A DNA stretch of 64,000 nt, from positions 1 through 64,000 of the forward strand of contig NZ_LPVF01000012.1 of NCBI RefSeq assembly GCF_001517105.1. Direction: 5' to 3'. Position numbers and translations under genes: made by a program. Below, piece by piece: positions 43,715 through 51,995 of the stretch. The notes beneath the pieces are model-generated. The model was not told the DNA's origin, did not search any database, and was given only the letters and a program-made list of their open reading frames with translations. The DNA comes from Bacillus halotolerans. Its GTDB lineage: Bacteria; Bacillota; Bacilli; Bacillales; Bacillaceae. The first letter of the stretch is position 1. Each line of letters starts with the position of its first letter.

Positions 43715-45889
43715 CTATTCATCAGCATGTAGTTCGTATAATGCAGCTGACTGGTTCATTCCGCCAGGCCCGCCGCCCATTTTGCCGGTTTGGCCTGGTG
43801 CGTTGCTCTCGCTTGACGTACCTGATGAATCAGTCTGATCAGGTGATGTCTGCTGATCAGCGCTTGACTGCCATTTATCAGAAGAAACTTTCTTGCCGTT
43901 TTCTTGAACCCATTCGACAATTTCATTGTTTCCGCCTTTCCCCATTCCTGAAGCCAAGAAGTATTTCACTTTTCCTTCTTTTACGAGCTTTTTAAATTGA
44001 GTCAGCGTGATGGCCGGGTCAGAACCGCTGAATCCGCCGATCGTCATGACGGCCTTTTTCGTTTTGATAATATACGGAGCCGCTGTGTTTGAATCAGTTG
44101 TGGCGAATAAATATTCCGCTCCGGAATTGTTTTCTTCTAAATACTCAATCAATTTTTCATTTACACTCGACTCGTTCATTCCCATGCCTTTTCCGCTGCT
44201 TGAAGCGAGCTGCGGCCCTGTTTCAGGAAGAGAACTGTTTCCTCCGTACAGGAGAGGTGTGCTTGCCCAATAAATCGGCATCACAAGCAATACGAGAAGA
44301 CCTGCAAGTGATATATAATATGTGAGCGGTTTTTCACGCTGTTTAAAAATCAAAAGAGCAATGGCAGATAACGCACCGATAACCCCTACGCCGATACTCC
44401 ATCCAACACCGATTTGATCGTTGTAGTTTCTCAGAATAAACAATTCAAATCCTGTTGTGGCAATCATCGCCGCCGGCAAAAGCCAAGACTTCCAGCCTGT
44501 ATGGTTTCGGTATAACTGAACGAGCGCAACCCATCCAGCTCCGACAAGTGCAGCAATCGGCGGCGCCAGCATAATGAGATAATAATGATGGAAAAATTCT
44601 GCTACACTGAAGAATCCGGCAATCGGCACAAGCCATGCAACCCAGAACACCGTCTCCTTCTGCTCAACTGATAATCTTCTTCTTTCTCTCGCGCCAGCGA
44701 TCAGTAAGCCTGCGATTCCAAATATCGCAAATGGCAGCAGCCAGCTGATTTGATCAGATAGTTCTTGTTGGAAGAGCCGAAGCGGGCCAGGTGTTCCCGT
44801 TCCGAACATTCCTGTACCTGATTGCATTTTTGAGCCGGTTCCTGTACCGCCTTTCCCTCCGTCTCCGCCGGGTCCGCCTTGGCCGCCATCTCCGCCGCTC
44901 GGAGGGCCTCCTTGACCGCCGCTTGGCATTTCCCCATTGGATGGCGGTGCCGTCATATTGCCATTTGCAGATTTGCCATCGTTTGATGAGCTGCTGCTTG
45001 ATGACTGATTAGGCGGTGCCTGAGCGTCAGATGAACTGTTCTCCGCAGAAGGCATTTCTTTTGGTGCGTCTCCGCTTGACCCGCCCTGACCGCCGCCGGA
45101 ATTTTGTCCTGTCAGCCGCTGAATTCCGTTGTATCCGAAAGCCAATTCCAAAACAGAGTTGGTCTGGCTGCTTCCGACATAAGGGCGTTTGCTGGCAGGG
45201 ATATTGTCAACAATGAGCGGCCATGATAACGAAACTGCCGCTAATATGACTAATGCGCTTCCTAATGAAATGATTTTTTTCTTGATTGTGGCATTTGCCG
45301 CAATCAGGTAGAACAATAAGAAAGCCGGCAAAATCATATAAGCTTGAAGCATTTTTGTGTTGAAACCTGCACCAACGACGAAAAATGCTGCTAACAGCCA
45401 GATCAGCTTTCCTTTTCTGATGGCTTTAAAGAGAAGCCATGTAGCCAGCAATAAGAAAAATACCAGTAATGCATCAACATTGTTTGTCCGGGCCACAGCC
45501 ACCGCAATCGGTGTACATGCCATGATGAAAGAGGCAATTCTTGCTGCCGTCTTACCGAATGTCGGTTTTATTAACAGATACATTAAAAGGACAGAACCTA
45601 CACCAGCAAGTGCCTGAGGCAGGATGACGCTCCAGCCGTGCATACCGAATATAAGTGCGCTGATGGTTTGTATCTGGAACGTAATAGGCGGTTTATCAAC
45701 CGTTATAAACCCCGCCGCGTCGAATGAGGCATAGAAAAAATTATGAAAGCTTTGCATCATACTTGTGACTGCAGCGGTGTAATAAGGATTCACCGTATCA
45801 TCATTCCAGATGTTATAGATATTTAAAAATGCAGATGCGAGCAAAATGAGAATCAGGAAGATGTCCAGCTCGCGTTTTTTCTTTTCCAC
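43715..45889 (-). CDS. ykcB: YkcB, ArnT/PMT-like membrane glycosyltransferase
   Basis: About 724 residues. A multi-spanning GT39/GT83-like N-terminal region (about 1-260) carries the family acidic loop DDTVNPYYTAAVTSM. It continues with membrane helices from about 375 to 560 and a C-terminal extracellular domain (about 570-700). A Gly/Ser/Asn/Pro-rich low-complexity loop (about 265-365) is inserted between the two membrane parts. The best start is GTG at 45889, 11 bases after AAAAGGAG; an ATG at 45934 lacks a ribosome-binding site. It probably transfers sugar from the lipid carrier made by YkcC; acceptor unknown. Confidence 0.9.
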   Translation of the reverse strand: MEKKKRELDIFLILILLASAFLNIYNIWNDDTVNPYYTAAVTSMMQSFHNFFYASFDAAGFITVDKPPITFQIQTISALIFGMHGWSVILPQALAGVGSVLLMYLLIKPTFGKTAARIASFIMACTPIAVAVARTNNVDALLVFFLLLATWLLFKAIRKGKLIWLLAAFFVVGAGFNTKMLQAYMILPAFLLFYLIAANATIKKKIISLGSALVILAAVSLSWPLIVDNIPASKRPYVGSSQTNSVLELAFGYNGIQRLTGQNSGGGQGGSSGDAPKEMPSAENSSSDAQAPPNQSSSSSSSNDGKSANGNMTAPPSNGEMPSGGQGGPPSGGDGGQGGPGGDGGKGGTGTGSKMQSGTGMFGTGTPGPLRLFQQELSDQISWLLPFAIFGIAGLLIAGARERRRLSVEQKETVFWVAWLVPIAGFFSVAEFFHHYYLIMLAPPIAALVGAGWVALVQLYRNHTGWKSWLLPAAMIATTGFELFILRNYNDQIGVGWSIGVGVIGALSAIALLIFKQREKPLTYYISLAGLLVLLVMPIYWASTPLLYGGNSSLPETGPQLASSSGKGMGMNESSVNEKLIEYLEENNSGAEYLFATTDSNTAAPYIIKTKKAVMTIGGFSGSDPAITLTQFKKLVKEGKVKYFLASGMGKGGNNEIVEWVQENGKKVSSDKWQSSADQQTSPDQTDSSGTSSESNAPGQTGKMGGGPGGMNQSAALYELHADE

Positions 45890-46095
45890 GTTTGTCTTCA
45901 CTCCTTTTCGTCTAACTTTGAAATAGTGTAACAAGCAAATGTGAAAAAACTATTAATAAACAAAGGCAATATTTTTGCCATAATCAATTCATACGATCAG
46001 TCCATAAAAGCAAAAGCTTTTGGGTCTTTACCCTGATCTAAATCTGATATTTTGTACCTAATCATCCACGCTATTTATGTAAGCCGTTTTTGAAC

Positions 46096-46126
46096 AAAAA
46101 AGCCTTCCGGTGACGCCGGAAGGCAA
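46096..46126 (-). terminator. mhqA terminator
   Basis: GCCTTCCGGCG pairs with CGCCGGAAGGC-type arms (GTCAC loop), followed by six T's on the minus strand. Confidence 0.88.
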
Positions 46127-46143
46127 AGAATCACAATATATCG

Positions 46144-47094
46144 TTATTGAATCGGCTTCAGTCTTGCTTCAATTTCCTCTCTTCTATGCTCAAGATATGG
46201 CGGAAGAGCGATGGTTTGGCCAAGCTCATCAATTTCTTCATCAACCATAAAGCCCGGACCGTCTGTAGATAATTCAAACAGAATGCCGTTCGGTTCTCTG
46301 AAATACAGCGCCTTGAAATAGTAGCGCTCAACAATGCCTGAGTTGCTAAAGCCTTCCCGGCTGATGATGCGGTGCCATCCGGCAAGCTCTTCTTCGTCTC
46401 TCACGCGAAATGCGACATGATGGACACTTCCTTTTCCTTGACGTTCGCGCGGAAGATCATTTCTTTCAATTAAATGGATTTCTGTGGCCGCACCGCCTTC
46501 TCCAGATTCTAAAATGACCGCTGTCCCCTGTCCTTCAACCGGCTCTCGACTGATCTCTGTAAACCCAAGAATATTGGTTAATACATGTAATGTTGGTTCA
46601 GCGTACGGAACTGTCAATTCAACAGGCCCTAACCCGCGAAATGAAAATTCTTCCGGAATGCCGCTTTGTTTAACAGGCAGACCATAGCCTTTGCCTTTCT
46701 CATCAGCAGTCAGCACAAGTCGCTGTCCTTCATGATCCTCGAATGCCAATATGTCACGTCCGGCTCTTTGGGCGATGCCGCTATGCGCCACCTGATGCTC
46801 TTCAAAACGCTCTTTCCAGTAATGCAGCGCTTCTGAGCTTGGAACACGTAATCCAATAGAAGAAATACTGTTTGTTCCCGCATGAAACGGCGCAATGCGG
46901 GGAATCTCAAAAAACGTCAGTTCCGTTCCCGGATTTGCCACTTCATCTCCGTAGAATAGATGGTACATCGTCGGTTCATCTTGGTTTACGGATTTTTTGA
47001 CGAGTTTTAATCCTAATACTTTACTATAGAAATCTAAGTTTTTTTGCGCGTCAGCTGTTAATGCGGACACGTGGTGAATGCCGTTGACTTTCAT
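46144..47094 (-). CDS. mhqA: MhqA (YkcA), ring-cleavage extradiol dioxygenase
   Basis: A 316-residue protein of the vicinal oxygen chelate fold, with two glyoxalase-like halves (about 5-130 and 150-285). Metal ligands are visible: His in GIHHVSALT, His in SVHHVAFRV and Glu in PNGILFELS. It degrades hydroquinones and catechols as part of the MhqR regulon. A perfect MhqR-type operator lies upstream. Confidence 0.94.
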   Translation of the reverse strand: MKVNGIHHVSALTADAQKNLDFYSKVLGLKLVKKSVNQDEPTMYHLFYGDEVANPGTELTFFEIPRIAPFHAGTNSISSIGLRVPSSEALHYWKERFEEHQVAHSGIAQRAGRDILAFEDHEGQRLVLTADEKGKGYGLPVKQSGIPEEFSFRGLGPVELTVPYAEPTLHVLTNILGFTEISREPVEGQGTAVILESGEGGAATEIHLIERNDLPRERQGKGSVHHVAFRVRDEEELAGWHRIISREGFSNSGIVERYYFKALYFREPNGILFELSTDGPGFMVDEEIDELGQTIALPPYLEHRREEIEARLKPIQ

Positions 47095-47116
47095 ATGCTG
47101 TCCCTCCAGGTCAGTT

Positions 47117-47134
47117 TATCTCGATTTCGAGATA
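47117..47134 (-). promoter_or_regulatory. MhqR operator of mhqA
   Basis: TATCTCGATTTCGAGATA is an 18-bp palindrome (TATCTCGA/TCGAGATA) of the MhqR type, 23 bp before the mhqA start. A -10-like TATAAT (47139-47134) abuts it on the minus strand, so repressor and polymerase would compete. Confidence 0.8.
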
Positions 47135-47177
47135 TTATATTAAAGATGTATATTTATTTTCCTAATTACAAGGTATT

Positions 47178-47297
47178 TTATTCACATACGAAAGTCAACA
47201 TATCAGCTTCATCTGGGTCCGGGATCCTGCTAAGTCCCGCCGTCAGCCATTTATTGTGTTCATTCTCTACTTGAATACCTTTCGCAAAACACGAACT
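47178..47297 (-). other. 39-codon open stretch without start, possible gene remnant
   Basis: In the mhqA-steT intergenic region the minus strand has 39 sense codons (SSCFAKGIQVENEHNKW..., ending LTFVCE and a stop at 47178) with protein-like composition. There is no ribosome-binding site or start. The only other element seen in 47140-47410 is the steT promoter further downstream. It could be chance. Confidence 0.2.
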
Positions 47298-47409
47298 TTA
47301 TATAAGATTACAAACAATTTTATTCGTTTCAAGAGATAGAAAATAGACGATTTCATAGATTTTACGAATGTAAATAGAGCAAATATCGAAAATCAGAAAA
47401 TTTATTTTA

Positions 47410-47438
47410 TTTCACTTTTCTAAAATAGGGTTTACAAT
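47410..47438 (+). promoter_or_regulatory. steT promoter
   Basis: TTTCAC (47410-47415), 17-base spacer and TACAAT (47433-47438), 51 bp before steT. Confidence 0.6.
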
Positions 47439-47488
47439 ATGAAAAATAGATTCTTCATCACGAAGCTTCATCATAGGAGGTTAAGGAC

Positions 47489-48805
47489 ATGCATACTGAA
47501 GAAAACGGTTTAAAAAAAGAGATAGGCCTCTTGTTTGCCCTTACTCTTGTTATTGGAACCATTATCGGTTCCGGCGTTTTTATGAAGCCCGGTGCTGTGC
47601 TCGCTTATTCAGGAGACTCAAAAACGGCGCTATTTGCGTGGCTGTTAGGCGGTATATTAACGCTGGCAGGCGGACTGACGATTGCTGAAATCGGTACGCA
47701 GATTCCGAAAACAGGCGGACTTTATACGTACCTTGAAGAAGTATACGGCGAGTTTTGGGGATTTTTATGCGGCTGGGTGCAGATCATTATTTACGGCCCG
47801 GCGATTATCGGGGCACTCGGTTTATATTTTGGATCTTTAATGGCGAATCTTTTCGGCTGGGGTTCAGGCCTATCAAAGGTAATCGGTATTATCGCAGTTA
47901 TCTTTTTATGTGTCATTAATATTATCGGTACAAAATACGGCGGTTTTGTTCAGACGCTGACTACGGTCGGAAAGCTGATTCCGATTGCTTGTATCATTAT
48001 TTTCGGCCTTTGGAAAGGCGATCAGCATATCTTTACGGCAGTAAACGAAAGCATTTCTGATATGAATTTCGGAGCAGCCATTTTGGCCACATTGTTTGCT
48101 TATGACGGATGGATCCTGCTTGCGGCTCTCGGCGGAGAAATGAAAAATCCTGAAAGGCTTCTGCCTCGCGCAATGACTGGCGGACTGTTAATCGTAACAG
48201 CCATTTATATCTTCATTAATTTTGCGCTGCTGCATATCCTGTCCGCAAACGAAATTGTGACACTTGGAGAAAATGCGACAAGCACTGCTGCCAGCATGCT
48301 GTTCGGTTCAATCGGCGGAAAGCTGGTCAGTATCGGAATTATTGTCAGCATCTTCGGTTGTTTAAACGGAAAGGTTCTTTCTTTCCCGCGTGTGACCTTT
48401 GCGATGGCAGAACGAAAACAGCTGCCTTTTGCTGAGAAATTGTCCCGCGTGCACCCGACATTCCGCACACCGTGGATTGCGATTTCTTTCCAAATCGCTG
48501 TGGCGATCATCCTGATGCTCATCAGTAATCCTGATAAGCTCTCTGAAATCTCTATTTTTATGATCTATATCTTTTATGTGATGGCCTTTTTTGCAGTATT
48601 TATTCTTCGTAAACAAACAAAGGGAAAAACGCGTGCTTACAGTGTTCCGCTTTACCCGTTCATGCCGATATTGGCGATCGCAGGTTCATTCTTTGTATTG
48701 GGAAGCACACTCATTACAGACACATTAAGCTGCGGACTATCAATTCTCATCGGTCTGGCCGGACTCCCTGTGTATTATTGGATGCAAAAACGAAAAGCCC
48801 GCTAA
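47489..48805 (+). CDS. steT: SteT, L-serine/L-threonine exchanger
   Basis: A 438-residue transporter of the APC superfamily (LAT-like branch) with 12 membrane helices. The helix-1 substrate motif GTIIGSGVFMKPG and the IGTQIPKTGGLYTYLEEVYG region are characteristic. B. subtilis SteT is known as an obligate Ser/Thr exchanger. The ATG follows AGGAGGTTAAGGAC. It has its own promoter and terminator. Confidence 0.94.
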   Translation: MHTEENGLKKEIGLLFALTLVIGTIIGSGVFMKPGAVLAYSGDSKTALFAWLLGGILTLAGGLTIAEIGTQIPKTGGLYTYLEEVYGEFWGFLCGWVQIIIYGPAIIGALGLYFGSLMANLFGWGSGLSKVIGIIAVIFLCVINIIGTKYGGFVQTLTTVGKLIPIACIIIFGLWKGDQHIFTAVNESISDMNFGAAILATLFAYDGWILLAALGGEMKNPERLLPRAMTGGLLIVTAIYIFINFALLHILSANEIVTLGENATSTAASMLFGSIGGKLVSIGIIVSIFGCLNGKVLSFPRVTFAMAERKQLPFAEKLSRVHPTFRTPWIAISFQIAVAIILMLISNPDKLSEISIFMIYIFYVMAFFAVFILRKQTKGKTRAYSVPLYPFMPILAIAGSFFVLGSTLITDTLSCGLSILIGLAGLPVYYWMQKRKAR

Positions 48806-48840
48806 AAAAACGGTTCCCTTGTTTAGGGAACCGTTTTTTG
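48804..48840 (+). terminator. steT terminator
   Basis: AAAAACGGTTCCC pairs with GGGAACCGTTTTT. Confidence 0.92.
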
Positions 48841-48859
48841 GTGAATCAGAAGATAAATG

Positions 48860-48890
48860 TTGACAAAAAAAACACAACTTTTGATATACT
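48860..48890 (+). promoter_or_regulatory. Distal promoter of ykaA-pit
   Basis: TTGACA (48860-48865) is followed by GATATACT. The -10 is GATATA at 17-base or TATACT at 19-base spacing. It gives a leader of about 185 bases before ykaA. A second TATAAT (49031-49036) close to the gene has no good -35. Confidence 0.55.
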
Positions 48891-48972
48891 TTTTACGTTA
48901 ACCAGAAAGATTTTGCAAACTTGGTTCGTTTTTTTGAGGTGAAGTAGGCCAAAATAAGGAGACACGTTTTAT

Positions 48973-49018
48973 CGAAAAAGTCAAGCCGCGTTTTTTTCGA
49001 CTTTTCCTGTTTTTTTTC
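48973..49018 (+). terminator. Terminator-like hairpin inside the ykaA-pit leader
   Basis: AAAAGTC pairs with GACTTTT around a loop of about 17 bases, followed by CCTG and eight T's. It lies between the distal promoter and ykaA, so it could be an attenuator. The stem is weak. Confidence 0.4.
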
Positions 49019-49082
49019 GACAAAAGGCTATATAATAATTTGATGTGTGCATTGTCTCATTCAAACAATGGAGGGTTTTTTA

Positions 49083-49700
49083 ATGATAAGAAGAAAAAAA
49101 GATAAGTTTTCACTCCTTTTAACAGAAATTGCAAAAAATATAGACGAAACTGCAGAATATTTTGTAAACTTTAAAGTCACAAACCAAACGACGCTTAAAG
49201 AGTTTGCAGATACGTTAAAGGAATTTGAAACAAAAGGTGACAATCATGTTCATGTCATGATCAAAGAGCTTAACAAAGCTTTTATCACTCCTATTGAGCG
49301 CGAAGATATTCTTCAGCTGACAAACAGCCTGGATGATGTGCTGGACGGAATCGAACATTTTTCTGCCATGATGGAGATTTTCTCAATTACTTCATCAGAC
49401 GAGCATATCGATAAATTCAGCGGATACATCAGAGAATGCGCGAAAGAAATTTTGATTACAATTGAGCTGCTGGCTGAAAACCGCTTAAAAGATATCCAGC
49501 CTCACGCAATTAAAATTAAAGAGTATGAGCACAGCTGTGACAACCTGCACAGAAAATCATTAAAAAATCTTTTCGGAACAGAAAAAGATCCGATTAAAGT
49601 GATTCAATATCGTGAAATTTACGAAACGCTTGAGGAAATTGCTGACTCTTGCCAAAGTGTTGCCAATAATCTTGAAACCATCATTATGAAAAACGCGTAA
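49083..49700 (+). CDS. ykaA: YkaA, PhoU-like (DUF47) partner of Pit
   Basis: A 205-residue all-helical DUF47/PhoU-like protein. Family features are visible: FETKGDNHVHVMIKEL, PIEREDILQLTNSLDDVLDGIEH and EYEHSCDNLHRKSL (an E/D-rich metal-binding pattern). Proteins of this family act with Pit transporters in phosphate or metal-phosphate uptake. The ATG at 49083 follows TGGAGGG; the ATG 12 codons upstream is less likely. pit follows after 12 bp, so the two form an operon. Confidence 0.92.
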   Translation: MIRRKKDKFSLLLTEIAKNIDETAEYFVNFKVTNQTTLKEFADTLKEFETKGDNHVHVMIKELNKAFITPIEREDILQLTNSLDDVLDGIEHFSAMMEIFSITSSDEHIDKFSGYIRECAKEILITIELLAENRLKDIQPHAIKIKEYEHSCDNLHRKSLKNLFGTEKDPIKVIQYREIYETLEEIADSCQSVANNLETIIMKNA

Positions 49701-49712
49701 CGAGGGGTTATA

Positions 49713-50714
49713 ATGGATATTCTCTTAATATTAACGATACTAATTGTGATTTTTGCTTTGGCGTTTGATTTCATCAACGGGTTTCATGATACAGCGAACG
49801 CAATTGCGACCTCAGTATCGACAAAAGCGCTGAAACCGCGCCATGCTATTATAATGGCGGCTGTGATGAACTTTATCGGAGCGATGACCTTTACAGGCGT
49901 TGCCAAAACCATTACAAAAGATATTGTTGACCCTTATACTTTGGAAAATGGCTCTGTTGTTATTTTAGCTGCTTTAGTCGCAGCAATAATCTGGAACCTG
50001 CTCACTTGGTATTACGGCATTCCAAGCAGCTCATCCCATGCGATCATCGGGGCGATTGCCGGTGCTGCAATTGCGGCAGCTGGATTTGGAGCTTTAAATT
50101 ATAAGGGATTCATTAAAATCATTGAAGCGCTGATCTTATCACCGATCATTGCCTTTGTTCTTGGTTTTATCCTTTACAGCATCGTCAAGCTGATTTTCAA
50201 AGACAGCAATTTGGCGAAAACGAACAAACAATTCCGCAGAGTGCAGATTATAACAGCTGCCCTGCAATCCTATACACACGGAACAAATGATGCGCAAAAA
50301 GCAATGGGAATTATCACAATGGCGCTGATCACGGCGAATTTACATACTTCTGCTAATGACATTCCGACCTGGGTGCAATTCGCCTGTGCGACAGCCATGG
50401 GTCTCGGTACATCAATAGGCGGCTGGAAAATCATCAAAACCGTCGGCGGAAAGATCATGAAAATCCGTCCGGTAAACGGGGTATCCGCTGACTTAACCGG
50501 AGCAGCCATTATTTTCGGTGCCACATTTATTCATTTGCCAGTCAGTACAACGCACGTCATTTCTTCATCAATCCTTGGCGTCGGTGCATCACACCGGGTA
50601 AAAGGCGTAAACTGGGGCACGGCAAAACGCATGCTGATTACATGGGTTATCACGCTTCCGATTTCAGGAACACTTGGTGCTATCGCCTACTTTATTTTAA
50701 ATATGATTTTTTAA
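49713..50714 (+). CDS. pit: Pit, low-affinity inorganic phosphate transporter
   Basis: A 333-residue PiT-family permease with about ten membrane helices. The family signature GFHDTANAIATSVSTKAL occurs near residue 22 and again as SYTHGTNDAQKAMGI near residue 186. The conserved GxxxxxxVxxT and HLPVSTTHVISSSILGVG regions are present. It imports phosphate, probably as a metal-phosphate complex with protons. It is downstream of ykaA and ends in a strong terminator. Confidence 0.94.
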   Translation: MDILLILTILIVIFALAFDFINGFHDTANAIATSVSTKALKPRHAIIMAAVMNFIGAMTFTGVAKTITKDIVDPYTLENGSVVILAALVAAIIWNLLTWYYGIPSSSSHAIIGAIAGAAIAAAGFGALNYKGFIKIIEALILSPIIAFVLGFILYSIVKLIFKDSNLAKTNKQFRRVQIITAALQSYTHGTNDAQKAMGIITMALITANLHTSANDIPTWVQFACATAMGLGTSIGGWKIIKTVGGKIMKIRPVNGVSADLTGAAIIFGATFIHLPVSTTHVISSSILGVGASHRVKGVNWGTAKRMLITWVITLPISGTLGAIAYFILNMIF

Positions 50715-50719
50715 TGTGG

Positions 50720-50748
50720 AACCGCTTCTTAACAGAAGCGGTTTTTTG
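50720..50748 (+). terminator. pit terminator
   Basis: AACCGCTTCT pairs with AGAAGCGGTT, followed by six T's. Confidence 0.9.
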
Positions 50749-50821
50749 ATGGAACAGGAAAACCAGCCGCATCTCTAGAATACAATAATCAGAACCTATT
50801 TCAGATGCGAGGGATTGATGT

Positions 50822-51568
50822 ATGCTTTTATTCTTTCAAATCATGGTCTGGTGCACTATGGCCGCTTTAGGCTTATACGTATACGCCACATGGCGGTTCG
50901 AAGCGAAGGTCAAAGAAAAAATGTCCGCCATCCGAAAAACATGGTATTTGCTGTTTGTTTTGGGCGCCATGATATACTGGACATATGATCCCTCTTCCCT
51001 GTTCACAAACTGGGAACGGTATGTCATTGTCGCTGTCAGCTTTGCTTTAATTGACGCTTTTATCTTTTTGAGCGCTTATGTGAAAAAACTGGCCGGCAGT
51101 GAACTGGAAACAGACACAAGAGAAATTCTCGAAGAAAACAACGAAATGCTCCACATGTATCTCGATCGGCTGAAAACATACCAATATCTATTGAAAAACG
51201 AACCGATTCATGTTTATTATGGAAGTATAGAAGCATATGCTGAAGGAATTGATAAACTGCTGAAAACCTATGCTGATAAAATGAATCTGACGGCCAGCCT
51301 TTGTCACTATTCGACACAGTCTGATAAAGACCGGTTAACCGAGCACATGGAGGATCCCGCTGACGTGCAAACGAGGCTGGATCGAAAGGATGTCTATTAC
51401 GACCAGTATGGAAAAGTAGTGCTCATTCCCTTTACAATCGAGACACAGAGCTATGTCATCAAACTGACGTCTGACAGTATTGTAACGGAATTTGATTATT
51501 TGCTATTCACATCATTAACGAGCATATATGATTTGGTGCTGCCAATTGAGGAGGAAGGTGAAGGATAA
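50822..51568 (+). CDS. spoIISA: SpoIISA, membrane toxin of the SpoIIS toxin-antitoxin system
   Basis: A 248-residue toxin. Three membrane helices (about 3-23, 41-58 and 67-88) precede a cytosolic GAF-like domain (about 100-240) that dimerises and binds SpoIISB. In 168 it permeabilises the membrane and kills if SpoIISB is absent. The ATG at 50822 follows GAGGGATTGATGT. A 7-bp inverted repeat (50768-50774/50803-50809) brackets the region before the ribosome-binding site. Its stop overlaps the spoIISB start by one base. Confidence 0.95.
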   Translation: MLLFFQIMVWCTMAALGLYVYATWRFEAKVKEKMSAIRKTWYLLFVLGAMIYWTYDPSSLFTNWERYVIVAVSFALIDAFIFLSAYVKKLAGSELETDTREILEENNEMLHMYLDRLKTYQYLLKNEPIHVYYGSIEAYAEGIDKLLKTYADKMNLTASLCHYSTQSDKDRLTEHMEDPADVQTRLDRKDVYYDQYGKVVLIPFTIETQSYVIKLTSDSIVTEFDYLLFTSLTSIYDLVLPIEEEGEG

Positions 51569-51738
51569 TGGAAAACGCGTTTCAAAACGGATGCCATCCG
51601 CGGGCAAAGAAACCGTTTAAAATCCTGAAAAAACGTTCAACCACCAGTGTCGCAAGCTATCAAGTCAGTCCGCACACAGCAAGAATCTTCAAAGAAAACG
51701 AACGGCTGATTGATGAGTATAAACGTAAAAAAGCATGA
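51568..51738 (+). CDS. spoIISB: SpoIISB, antitoxin to SpoIISA
   Basis: A 56-residue basic, intrinsically disordered antitoxin (MENAFQNGCHPRAKKPFK..., ending IDEYKRKKA), which wraps around the SpoIISA dimer. It is too short for common gene filters. The start overlaps spoIISA (TAATG) with GAGGAAGG upstream, so synthesis is translationally coupled to the toxin. It is followed by its own terminator. Confidence 0.95.
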   Translation: MENAFQNGCHPRAKKPFKILKKRSTTSVASYQVSPHTARIFKENERLIDEYKRKKA

Positions 51739-51747
51739 TCACACTAA

Positions 51748-51779
51748 AAGGACAAGAGAAACAGCTCTTGTCCTTATTC
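51748..51779 (+). terminator. spoIISAB terminator
   Basis: AAGGACAAGAG pairs with CTCTTGTCCTT, followed by a T-rich stretch. Confidence 0.85.
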
Positions 51780-51798
51780 CTTTTCTTAAGGGGCTACA

Positions 51799-51804
51799 TA
51801 TAAT
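51799..51804 (+). promoter_or_regulatory. Candidate -10 of spoIISC
   Basis: A TATAAT lies 18 bp before the spoIISC ATG and after the spoIISAB terminator. TTCCTT 16 bp upstream is a weak -35. Confidence 0.4.
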
Positions 51805-51821
51805 AAAACAAACAGAGGATA

Positions 51822-51959
51822 ATGTCAGGTGATACAGTGAAAAAATTGGTGCGGCGTGTGAAGGTTATTGATTACGGGAGGTTTGGCTTTTCCGGGTATT
51901 CGCTTCGGGTGAGGGAGCGGAGTGCAGGAATTTTAAAAAAATTGAAGAAGAAAAAATAA
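51822..51959 (+). CDS. spoIISC: SpoIISC, second small antitoxin candidate
   Basis: A 45-residue, very basic peptide (MSGDTVKKLVRRVKV..., ending GILKKLKKKK). Length and position downstream of spoIISB match my memory of SpoIISC, a third component reported to counter SpoIISA in B. subtilis. The ATG at 51822 follows AGAGGATA; a GTG at 51837 with AGGTGA upstream is an alternative 40-residue start. It has a separate -10 candidate and shares a terminator with xlyA. Confidence 0.65.
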   Translation: MSGDTVKKLVRRVKVIDYGRFGFSGYSLRVRERSAGILKKLKKKK

Positions 51960-51985
51960 ATCCCGGAGCAACTCCGGGATATTTA
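51958..51985 (+). terminator. Bidirectional terminator between spoIISC and prophage xlyA
   Basis: ATCCCGGAG pairs with CTCCGGGAT, with A/T-rich flanks. It marks the boundary between the TA locus and the PBSX-type late operon. Confidence 0.85.
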
Positions 51986-51995
51986 GGTTCTTTCA

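Noticed and set aside
46158-46385. 75-residue frame inside mhqA as a separate gene
   Set aside because: It lies wholly within the conserved mhqA coding frame on the same strand, in another phase.
49034-49082. Alternative ykaA start at 49047
   Set aside because: The extension lacks a ribosome-binding site, while TGGAGGG precedes 49083 at proper spacing.
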